A stretch of DNA of 47,877 nucleotides from Leucothrix pacifica (GTDB taxonomy: Bacteria; Pseudomonadota; Gammaproteobacteria; Thiotrichales; Thiotrichaceae), in contig NZ_QGKM01000059.1 in NCBI RefSeq assembly GCF_003172875.1, positions 1 through 47,877 of the forward strand, written 5' to 3'. The notes under the pieces are model-generated. The model was not told where the DNA came from, searched no databases, and was given only the letters and a program-made list of their open reading frames with translations. Positions 16,901-23,297 of this stretch are shown here, piece after piece. Position numbers and translations under genes: made by a program. Numbering within the stretch: the first letter of the stretch is position 1; every line of letters starts with the position of its first letter.

Positions 16901-17142
16901 TGAAGCGCTCTTCCCTCTTCAACCGGTGTTGGCAAGTCATCGCCCTGAACATCCCAGAAGCGTGAAAGAGCGGCTTTGGCTGCAGGCTCAGACGTGGCAC
17001 ATTGCAGCGCCTTTGCATCTTTTAGCAAAGGTAGCTCAATTTCGTTAGCTGTCGCACTAAAAGCAACCGCAAAGCAAGCAGGGATCAGTAAGAAACGCCC
17101 CTTGCTTGCTGCTGCTTTAACAATGCGACTACGTAGCACCAT
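13963..17142 (-). CDS. Large exported repeat protein with predicted C-terminal outer-membrane barrel
   Basis: 1059 residues, not a family I recognise. Signal peptide 1-32 (hydrophobic FLLIPACFAVAFSA, then TANEIELP). Residues about 85-175 look like a decayed piece of a DUF3131 domain: LNTLVDTAERFPSLR and LQWDYCEVFKDGVFYDV align with MNTLICKYPKFTTHA and LSRWDYDRLIKNGQMYGL of the neighbour. Residues 242-397 are nearly ten tandem 16-residue repeats of form VPxLxTxVEIxPVxxx. Residues 400-860 are low-complexity: Gly-rich, Pro/Val-rich, then Lys-rich with Ser/Pro, with single extra copies of the repeat motif near 599 and 632. Residues 865-1059 are alternating polar/aromatic strands with a duplicated GYSDW...NNWGP / GYSDW...SNYGP unit and a terminal Phe, as in BAM-assembled barrels. 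I infer a periplasm-spanning outer-membrane anchor or exporter for a polysaccharide. It lies 9 bases after the DUF3131 gene. Confidence 0.75.
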   Translation of the reverse strand: MVLRSRIVKAAASKGRFLLIPACFAVAFSATANEIELPLLKDAKALQCATSEPAAKAALSRFWDVQGDDLPTPVEEGRALQSGTLHAATMDIILNTLVDTAERFPSLRNQVERTMLQWDYCEVFKDGVFYDVSHSDGHTDRTKVLYDSPEAWKGFKRLGFLGETEQRFIPDIISSDQLSLRADFEQLFHRIYREQCFPHPDTSELFDITEFGLDDKLSATVTDENDVYPHNWESECLYPMDVPLLKTQLRLEDVPVEVPELISSVKLQDLPQLVPRLATSVELMPVAQLVSGLATKVDIQPVQLAVPSLESRLEIVPVPQAVPQLVTSVDIVPVALDVPELLSTVEILPVPLEVPLLKTTLDIVPVEVDIPVLQTSVEIIEQALNVPVLISSVEFDQAKPKVFTKPAAKPLPKPVVVASARGGIGGVGGYGGGYAGGAVTTVAPQPVVVQPTVVAPKPVAVQPVVQQVVAPRQVIQKPTTVVIDKDASLLERLLSGLNSGSNVLVIDKIQLTVNEYNGNVETAISSSDVGTSSVAPALDSAALIKELVKFNSQKTQPAVQPIVEKKVPYVEKKAVKKKTYAQPSKSTKPKLSKPQHVSVPRLESILLVSPVIVRTPPKKVVISKPKTSSVNVPKLKTQLSVKPKPKSKPKTYKAPKKTYKAPKKKASRDTSGSSVFVYQPYKSGDKPSANEKSVEQLLQEYADYEARRKSGRSSKKKLNEKKARPSEPISKNSAKPVSKSSSVNIMPKKVVKVDASDSTKQQSKLSSQKTAKKKSPAVKEPEVILAKKAPTPKEEVAFTFADEAPDYADVKQVSVATTNTPSGLSLDAPLPYVIEENFINDQLSDDEIKAKKAKTKKPVKKPIGLAGNVYLKNSLGSDKWGIGGSINRKLIKDDYYFARVGWSYSLEDEEEPFSYSWGIGYSDWHAGTFSAQLNNWGPIKPGEGLALDKAIASFGYSVKSDLLKKYRLSLSGAINVPIDGNTSAAVNMRWSPIENWYINASVSQPLEGDGDPKWSYGFGYSDWRPNKFNLQYSNYGPNDLFYHNYRTNGTWSLSYNYKF
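15952..16419 (-). repeat. Coding tandem repeat, 48 bp unit (16 residues), about 9.75 copies
   Basis: In the translated minus strand the units run without gaps, for example VPRLATSVELMPVAQL, VPQLVTSVDIVPVALD and VPELLSTVEILPVPLE. The DNA copies have diverged, so the repeat is old and is kept at the protein level. Alternating hydrophobic positions suggest beta strands, perhaps a solenoid or an extended periplasmic rod. Confidence 0.9.
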
Positions 17143-17151
17143 GGTGAATGA

Positions 17152-18594
17152 TTACTTCTGTTGGGACTTGAAAATACTTGGATCTAGTTTGATTTGGCGA
17201 CCACAAGCATTACAAATTTCAAACATAGAGCCGTATTTTTTATACAGCAAAGTACTTAGCACGATACCGTTGGTGTTTGCAGTCGTTGCCTTGTTGTAGC
17301 CACCGCCATTTTCATAGACACCAGAGTACCACCCTTTCTTAGGGTCATAAGCACTTTCGACCTGTTCAATCAGAACCTGACTGTAGTCATCATCCGGGTA
17401 TAACATTGCCATGGTAAATGCTGCTTTAGTCGACACACTTTTCAGCTCGTTATACTGAACACCACGGTCTGTGGTGGTGTTCCAGGGAAGCCCTGCAGTA
17501 AAGATAGTGTTGTAGATAAAGTAAGGTTTACGATCGACGTTATCCTCAGAAATCGCACTCACAATGCCAGTTCGCTTCCAGCGTTCTTTCTGAACATCGA
17601 ATATATTGCGGACTAGCGGCGTATTCACCTCATCATAACCATGCTCCATGGCATCAAGACCATAGGACTCTGTTACAACGTAATTGTAGGCCCCAAGAAC
17701 CCGAGGATCACGACTATCAAATGCGACAGGAACATCATAGATATCCATGCCACTTCTGAATTTATTCTCATAGTCCGCCGCGATTGATTGATCAAATCCG
17801 ATCTGCTCGAACACTTTACCGGCATACTGTTCGTACCCCAGACGTCCCTCCTGAAGAACCCGGACTTTCTTCGTCACCGCATCTCTGGCCAAACCATACA
17901 TCTGACCGTTCTTAATTAATCGGTCATAATCCCAACGCGACAATACACGATTGGCATGAGTGGTAAATTTTGGATATTTACAAATCAGCGTATTCATCCA
18001 TGAGACCAGTCGTGCCAGGTCCAGTGTCGATACTCCAATCCCCTCTTCACTAGGCTGATTTCGATAGTCCACCATCTTACCTGTTGTGGTGCTATACACC
18101 TTGTTAGGCGCTTCATCGTTAAACAACTTCATGGAGCTTAAAGTCTTGATGAGTGCAACAATGCGGTCATCGAAGTCTTTTTGATCAATCAAACCAAAAT
18201 CATGCGCTGCAATCGTCGCTGCAATGGCGGAACCGGTATCCCACATTGTGGTTGAAGTATAGTTGTTTACCGAATTAACTAAGCCCGTCTTAGGCTGGTA
18301 GTTATTTTCGTAATAGGCCCAGGCGATTTTAGCCTTATCTAAATCTTCTTTGCATAACCCTGCCTTAGCCGTAAAGCACGCATGTGTCGAAGGCTCCGGA
18401 TCAGCACACATTCCCGGTGCACTCTTATCGCTTTTGGATGCGAACATCTCTGAAGGACTGCGTTTACCCTCATCCGAGTCCAGCTTTGAGCTAGTCCATG
18501 CGATTACACCGACACCTAGCACTATACCTATCAATAATGGCAGGTAACGTTTGTATTTTAGGCGACTATTATTATTTTTATTTTGCTCAGTCAT
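17152..18594 (-). CDS. Membrane-anchored DUF3131 protein (first copy)
   Basis: 480 residues: basic N-terminus, one membrane segment (about 18-36, LPLLIGIVLGVGVIAW), then a periplasmic DUF3131 domain (about 85-460). Family landmarks are IAWAYYENNY, TTMWDTGSAIA, a PNKVYST/MVDYRNQP pair, EEGIGVSTLDLARL, LQEGRLGYEQYA, SEDNVD and TTANTNGIVL. The fold is expected to be an (alpha/alpha)6 barrel like those of many glycoside hydrolases and lyases; enzymatic activity has not been established from anything I can see. Two cysteines near the C-terminus (CNAC) and others in the linker could form disulfides or bind metal. It sits between the small coiled-coil protein gene (2-base gap) and the 1059-residue gene (9-base gap), so these three are one operon. 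Confidence 0.85.
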   Translation of the reverse strand: MTEQNKNNNSRLKYKRYLPLLIGIVLGVGVIAWTSSKLDSDEGKRSPSEMFASKSDKSAPGMCADPEPSTHACFTAKAGLCKEDLDKAKIAWAYYENNYQPKTGLVNSVNNYTSTTMWDTGSAIAATIAAHDFGLIDQKDFDDRIVALIKTLSSMKLFNDEAPNKVYSTTTGKMVDYRNQPSEEGIGVSTLDLARLVSWMNTLICKYPKFTTHANRVLSRWDYDRLIKNGQMYGLARDAVTKKVRVLQEGRLGYEQYAGKVFEQIGFDQSIAADYENKFRSGMDIYDVPVAFDSRDPRVLGAYNYVVTESYGLDAMEHGYDEVNTPLVRNIFDVQKERWKRTGIVSAISEDNVDRKPYFIYNTIFTAGLPWNTTTDRGVQYNELKSVSTKAAFTMAMLYPDDDYSQVLIEQVESAYDPKKGWYSGVYENGGGYNKATTANTNGIVLSTLLYKKYGSMFEICNACGRQIKLDPSIFKSQQK

Positions 18595-18596
18595 TA

Positions 18597-19127
18597 TTAC
18601 TTACTCTTATCCTGCAGAACTTTGTCTAGTGTGTTGTAAACTTTTGCGGCATTTTTACTGCCATCTTTGGCATTCCATGCATTCACTAAAGCATCAATGG
18701 TTTGCATTAAGCCACGTAATGATTTTTGGTGCTCTTTGTATAGGTCACCAGCTTTCCAGATTTCTTTCTTGGTACCCTTTAGCAAGGCTGATGCTTCCGG
18801 GTATTTCTTAGCACCTCTAAGCGCATCCGCCTTGAGTACTTTGGAATACGTTGCATACAAAGCAGTGATCTGTTTTTGCCTGGAGAGAGATGCTTCTACT
18901 TTTTTCTTTTCTTTAGCGATCTGATCTTGCTTAGTCATGTAGGCGCGGATCTGTTCCATCTGCTCATTCATTAATAGTTGCTTTTCAACCAAAGGCTCAA
19001 CATTTTGACCGAACTGCGACTGAAGCAAACTCAGCTGTTGTTTGATTTGTTGGTTGGATTGCATAGATGCATAAGTAAACCACGACAGCAACACGATGAT
19101 TGCAACGCTTAAGGATCGATAGAGCAT
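18597..19127 (-). CDS. Membrane-anchored coiled-coil protein, unknown function
   Basis: 176 residues. One N-terminal membrane helix (about 5-22, LSVAIIVLLSWFTYA) is followed by a highly charged, Gln/Lys-rich helical region with strong coiled-coil character (about 25-95). The last part is lysine-rich and helical. No enzymatic motif. I do not recognise the family. It is the promoter-proximal gene of the leftward set, beginning about 200 bases from the divergent response-regulator gene. A structural or scaffolding role for the periplasmic machinery is only a guess. Confidence 0.75.
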   Translation of the reverse strand: MLYRSLSVAIIVLLSWFTYASMQSNQQIKQQLSLLQSQFGQNVEPLVEKQLLMNEQMEQIRAYMTKQDQIAKEKKKVEASLSRQKQITALYATYSKVLKADALRGAKKYPEASALLKGTKKEIWKAGDLYKEHQKSLRGLMQTIDALVNAWNAKDGSKNAAKVYNTLDKVLQDKSK

Positions 19128-19330
19128 AATTGGGTACTCGCAAGCTTTGTTATTTTTTATATGTATTGCGTAGTCAGAGGAAATCTGAGTGACTGTTTTA
19201 TTCCTAAACCACAGTTTGTCTAATTTTTATTATTAATGTTTTACAGCCCAAATACATTATGTCACACTTATTTTTCTGGTTACAAGTGAATAATAAAAAT
19301 TATTAAAACAATAACTTACCTGAACATATC
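19128..19330. promoter_or_regulatory. Divergent promoter region of the polysaccharide locus
   Basis: An AT-rich 203-base gap separates two divergent gene sets. It holds a 13-base inverted repeat (19222-19234 and 19289-19301, AATTTTTATTATT and its complement) and a smaller AATAAT-AAAA-ATTATT palindrome. I could not place convincing -35/-10 boxes. Because the two sets meet only here, co-regulation from this region is likely; H-NS-like silencing is possible given the composition. Confidence 0.55.
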
Positions 19331-20524
19331 ATGAATATCCTAATAGTAGATGACGCCAAAGACATGCGCCTGATCATGGGCAGTATCGTCAGAAAGCTCG
19401 GCCATGACGTGGTCGAAGCTGTCGATGGTGAGGATGCCTGGGAAAAACTTCAGAATGGTAAATTCGAAGCCGTCATTAGTGACTGGCAAATGCCACGCCT
19501 CGACGGTCTTGGTCTGTGCCAGCGCATTCGTGAAGCAGACTTTTCACACTATACCTATATTATTCTGTTGACTGGCCTCAGTGGTAAAAAGAATATTCTC
19601 GATGCGATTAATGCAGGTGCTGATGGCTTTGCTTCAAAGCCGGTAAATCTCGAAGAAATACGCATACGCTTGTTAGGTGCACAACGTGTCGTAACACTTG
19701 AAAACGATATCGCCGAAAAGAATGCCGCTCTTCAGGAAGCTCATGATCATATCAAGAAAGACCTCGAAGCCGCTGCTGCCACTCAGCTAAGTTCGCTACC
19801 TGCCCCGCTCCGCACTGAGTCAATAAGAACAGAGTGGTTCTACAAGCCGGCTATTTTTATTGGTGGTGATACCTTTGACTACTATCTCACACAGAATGGC
19901 TGTTTAGTTTTCTATAGTGTTGATATCTCAGGTCACGGTATCTCGGCGGCCATGCTTTCAATGTCGTTGCAAGTATCACTGGGTTTAAAGCGTGGTCTCT
20001 ACGGAGGCCCTGTGACCAGAGAAAGACTGGAAGAGATTCCTGCGTTATTTGCGAGCAATCTCAATAAACGCTTACTTGAACAGAAGCATGACCACTACCT
20101 GACCATGATCTTTGGCATCGTTGATATGCATACCAACAAGCTTTATTACGTTCAGGCAGGACACCCACATCCTTACTGGATACGAAAAAAGCAAAATACC
20201 GTCTCGGCAGTGGAAGTAAACGGCTTCCCTGTTGGCCTGTTCGATGGTGCAGAATATGAAACACAGATGCTACAGATGGAGCCAGGCGATAAATTCATTA
20301 TTTACTCAGATGGTATCAGTGAAAATAACTCAGTTATCAATCAGGAAGTCCTTGAAGGTGACAACCTGACTCACCACTTTGACGACATCAAACACCAAAG
20401 TGCGAAAGAAATAACCGAAACAATAGAAAATAAGTGGTTATCAACCGAACAGCTGAACGCATTACCCGATGACGTCAGCTTTTTAGTTTTTGAATTCGAC
20501 AACATTAATAAGAAAGAGGGATAA
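19331..20524 (+). CDS. Response regulator with PP2C/SpoIIE-type phosphatase output
   Basis: 397 residues. Receiver domain 1-120 with D7-D8, phosphoacceptor D51 (VISDWQMP), T81 and K103. A helical linker (about 120-155) follows. The PP2C/SpoIIE domain (about 165-395) has metal-binding D180 in IGGDTFDYY, D198 in VDISGHGISAAM and the late YSDGISENN. Such RsbU/HsbR-like proteins dephosphorylate a STAS antagonist when the receiver is phosphorylated. The next gene encodes a STAS protein four bases downstream. No sensor kinase is encoded nearby, so the input is unknown. First gene of the rightward set. Confidence 0.92.
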   Translation: MNILIVDDAKDMRLIMGSIVRKLGHDVVEAVDGEDAWEKLQNGKFEAVISDWQMPRLDGLGLCQRIREADFSHYTYIILLTGLSGKKNILDAINAGADGFASKPVNLEEIRIRLLGAQRVVTLENDIAEKNAALQEAHDHIKKDLEAAAATQLSSLPAPLRTESIRTEWFYKPAIFIGGDTFDYYLTQNGCLVFYSVDISGHGISAAMLSMSLQVSLGLKRGLYGGPVTRERLEEIPALFASNLNKRLLEQKHDHYLTMIFGIVDMHTNKLYYVQAGHPHPYWIRKKQNTVSAVEVNGFPVGLFDGAEYETQMLQMEPGDKFIIYSDGISENNSVINQEVLEGDNLTHHFDDIKHQSAKEITETIENKWLSTEQLNALPDDVSFLVFEFDNINKKEG

Positions 20525-20527
20525 GCA

Positions 20528-20860
20528 ATGAACATTAACCTACAACAAGAAAACGGTCTGACACGTGCCACACTGGATGAAACACGCCTGGATGCCTCGG
20601 TTGCGCCAGATTTTAAAGCAGCAATGGAAGACATCATCAAGTCTGGCAACGATCAACTGATTTTGGATATCAGCAAGCTAAGCTTTATGGATAGCAGCAG
20701 CCTCGGTGCGATGGTTGCCGTTCTGAAATCTGTTGGTGGGACTGGAAAAATGGTCATTCTAGGCGCTTCCGGAGCTGTCCTTGAGTTATTCAAGCTGACC
20801 CGTATGGATCGAATTTTCACGCTGACTGATGACATGGAGCAAGCAAAGCAACATTTCTAA
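20528..20860 (+). CDS. STAS-domain anti-sigma-factor antagonist
   Basis: 110 residues, a single STAS domain like SpoIIAA/RsbV/HsbA. The phosphorylation loop reads FMDSSSLGAM, in which S57 corresponds to Ser58 of SpoIIAA, with a Ser in place of the usual following Gly. It should be a phosphorylation-controlled partner: phosphorylated by the HATPase protein encoded next and dephosphorylated by the PP2C protein encoded just before. GAGGG overlapping the end of the upstream gene provides its ribosome site, so it is translationally linked. Confidence 0.92.
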   Translation: MNINLQQENGLTRATLDETRLDASVAPDFKAAMEDIIKSGNDQLILDISKLSFMDSSSLGAMVAVLKSVGGTGKMVILGASGAVLELFKLTRMDRIFTLTDDMEQAKQHF

Positions 20861-20910
20861 GCGTGACGATCACGATTTACTGATAAGACTAAAATACAGG
20901 GAGTAGTGGT

Positions 20911-20961
20911 GTGACCATTAGCATGAAAGCACCCTTATTGACATGTGCAAATTATCAATAG
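20911..20961 (+). CDS. Possible 16-residue leader peptide overlapping the HATPase gene
   Basis: A GTG at 20911 follows AGGGAG at seven bases and opens a 16-codon frame ending TAG at 20961, 18 bases past the ATG of the HATPase gene at 20943. That ATG has no recognisable ribosome binding site of its own. Termination here could feed ribosomes to the overlapped start (translational coupling), keeping kinase output low. Speculative; could be chance. Confidence 0.3.
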   Translation: MTISMKAPLLTCANYQ

Positions 20962-21350
20962 ATAGCAGCTTTTCCGAGGTTAGGCTAGCCTCGGAACTGC
21001 TATACAAATACTGTGAAACACACAATATAGCTGTAGATTTACAAGGCCAACTTGAATTGATGCTGGTCGAGGCTGTGAACAATGTTGTCGAGCATGCTTA
21101 TCTTGAAAAAGCAGGCAACCCGATAAATATTGAGCTGGATATGGTTGATCAGCATGCCTTGATGAGGATTACTGACCAAGGCATTGCTGCACCCGGAAGT
21201 GTTATGATTGAGGGGTCAGAGCTTCCGAACGTAGCTGATTTGCCAGAAGGCGGTTGGGGTTTATGCCTGATTCAGGCACTTGCTGATAACATTGAATATC
21301 ATCGTTTTCCAGAACGTAACGTTTTGACGCTAACAAAAAGAACAACCTAG
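20943..21350 (+). CDS. HATPase-domain anti-sigma/switch kinase (RsbW-like)
   Basis: 135 residues, one GHKL ATPase domain of the RsbW/SpoIIAB type (HATPase_c_2). N box VEAVNNVVEHAY (E43, N46, N47), G1 box DQGIAAP (D78, G80) and G2 box EGGWGLCLIQALAD (G103-G106). It is expected to phosphorylate the STAS protein and to sequester some target when not bound to it. No sigma factor is encoded nearby, so the target could be sigma elsewhere or directly a component of the glycan machinery. The next gene, 54 bases on, is the GT2 synthase. Confidence 0.88.
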   Translation: MCKLSIDSSFSEVRLASELLYKYCETHNIAVDLQGQLELMLVEAVNNVVEHAYLEKAGNPINIELDMVDQHALMRITDQGIAAPGSVMIEGSELPNVADLPEGGWGLCLIQALADNIEYHRFPERNVLTLTKRTT

Positions 21351-21404
21351 TCGCAAAAATCAGGCCCGGCAAGCCTAAAAAAATAAAAACAAACGGGTAA
21401 CATC

Positions 21405-23297
21405 ATGGGGTTTTATTTCGATAAATTTGAAAACAGAAAACCAGAACCGCCTTTACCGCATTCGCCAAGTCGCGAACTGCTTTGGCAATATCTGGCCGTT
21501 ATCAATTTAACATTAGGGGGTTGGTATATTTACTGGCGCTGGACCTCCTCACTCAACTACGAGGCTCTGTGGTACGCCATCCCACTCGTTGTCGCTGAGA
21601 CCGGAGCATTCATTGGTCTTTGTTTCTTTACATACAATCTCTGGAAAGTTGAGGACACACCCAGACAAGAACCACCCGCCATGCTGAGTGATGTGGTGAC
21701 GTATGAGCCTCAGCAAGACAGACCCATCAAAGTCGATGTATATTTTCCCAGCTATGATGAAGATCCGGAGCTGGTTCGCCTGAGCTTACAAGATGCACAA
21801 CGCGTTACCTATCCATCAAGTATTGATATCAAGATTCATGTGTTGGATGACGGTAAGCGTGAGAGTATGAAAAAGGTTGCCGAAGAGGAAGGCGCCAACT
21901 ACATTACCCGTGACAATAATATTGGCTTTAAAGCCGGTAATCTGCGAAATGCCATGGAGCAGACATCCGGTGATTTCATTGTTATCTGTGATGCAGATAC
22001 CCGCCCTTTTCCAACGATTCTTGAACATACTTTAGGCTACTTTCGTGATCCTGATGTTGCGTGGGTGCAGACACCACAATGGTTTTTTGACTTACCGGAA
22101 GGTCGCTCACTCTCAGAAACGATGGGTAAGTACTTATCAACACCGGGCCGAATGATCGGTGCTGGTATTGAGAAGGTTATCGGTCCGATGCAAATTGGTG
22201 AAGACCCGTTTGTGAATGAACCGAAGATGTTTTATGACGTGATTCAACGTCGACGTAACTGGTGTAATGCCTCTTTTTGTTGCGGTGCAGGCTCTATTCA
22301 CCGCCGCGAAGCCGTCATGGAAGCAGCGCTTAAAACCTATGCTGAGTCTATCGATAAAGAAGTACAAAGCAATTCGGCCGAAATCACAAAGCTAACCGGT
22401 GAAACAACACTTGACCCAATCACTGCTGCAGGTTTAAAGCATCAGGTACTACAAGATAACGAGTTCACACCCTATCGATTTCATGTCTCTGAAGACATAT
22501 ACACATCTATTGTGCTGCATGCGGATGAGGGTCGTAACTGGAAGTCCGTCATGCACCCTGAAGTTGAATCAAAAATGCTGTCACCTCAGGATTTACTGAG
22601 CTGGACAATTCAGCGCTTTAAATACGCGGGCGGCACATTAGATATCGCTAAAAATGATAATCCGGTATTTCGTAAAGGTATGAGCATGCCGCAACGCATG
22701 ATGTATGCCACAACGATTTGGTCTTATATTGGCGGCATCTGGAACACTATTTTCTTGTGTGCGCCATTGATTTATTTGTTTACCGCGATTGCTCCGGTAC
22801 AAGCTTATTCTATGGATTTTTATGCGCATATTTTGCCATTTCTGCTAATGACTGAGCTTGCCTTTATGGTGGGTTGCTGGGGGCTGGCAGGTTATCAATC
22901 CAAGGCATCGTATCTGGCATTTTTTCCTAATAATCTCAGAGCAATCTGGACAGTATTAAAAGGCGAAAAGATAAGTTTCCCGGTCACACCGAAAGACAGA
23001 CAAGAAGGTACATTCCTGCATTTGGTCATTCCACAACTGAGCATCATAGTATTAACCACCATCGGCATTATCTATGCGTGGTGGCAGATCTCAATGGGCC
23101 ATGTCGGCTTTTCCATCGACGGCGTATTGCTTAACACGTTTTGGGGGATCAACAATATTCTGGCCTTAAGTGGCATCGTGTATGCAGCAGTCTGGAAACC
23201 AGACTCAGCGGTACCGGAAGAAAGCCCTGAACCAATACAACAAGAATCAACAATGACTAATTTCTCAGAACACGTAATGACTAAGGGGCAAGCATGA
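21405..23297 (+). CDS. Cellulose-synthase-like family 2 glycosyltransferase
   Basis: 630 residues. Two N-terminal membrane helices (about 28-45 and 55-78), a cytoplasmic GT-A domain (about 105-400) and about four C-terminal helices (440-600). Processive GT2 motifs: LDDG (148-151), CDADTRP (D196-x-D198), SEDIYTS (E363-D364). The QxxRW position reads Q403-R-F-K-Y407 (QRFKYAGG), a conservative departure. Layout resembles BcsA and OpgH, but there is no PilZ domain, so direct c-di-GMP control through PilZ is not expected. It should polymerise and translocate a beta-linked glycan; the sugar is unknown. The stop overlaps the start of the following DUF3131 gene by four bases, indicating tight coupling. 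Confidence 0.9.
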   Translation: MGFYFDKFENRKPEPPLPHSPSRELLWQYLAVINLTLGGWYIYWRWTSSLNYEALWYAIPLVVAETGAFIGLCFFTYNLWKVEDTPRQEPPAMLSDVVTYEPQQDRPIKVDVYFPSYDEDPELVRLSLQDAQRVTYPSSIDIKIHVLDDGKRESMKKVAEEEGANYITRDNNIGFKAGNLRNAMEQTSGDFIVICDADTRPFPTILEHTLGYFRDPDVAWVQTPQWFFDLPEGRSLSETMGKYLSTPGRMIGAGIEKVIGPMQIGEDPFVNEPKMFYDVIQRRRNWCNASFCCGAGSIHRREAVMEAALKTYAESIDKEVQSNSAEITKLTGETTLDPITAAGLKHQVLQDNEFTPYRFHVSEDIYTSIVLHADEGRNWKSVMHPEVESKMLSPQDLLSWTIQRFKYAGGTLDIAKNDNPVFRKGMSMPQRMMYATTIWSYIGGIWNTIFLCAPLIYLFTAIAPVQAYSMDFYAHILPFLLMTELAFMVGCWGLAGYQSKASYLAFFPNNLRAIWTVLKGEKISFPVTPKDRQEGTFLHLVIPQLSIIVLTTIGIIYAWWQISMGHVGFSIDGVLLNTFWGINNILALSGIVYAAVWKPDSAVPEESPEPIQQESTMTNFSEHVMTKGQA

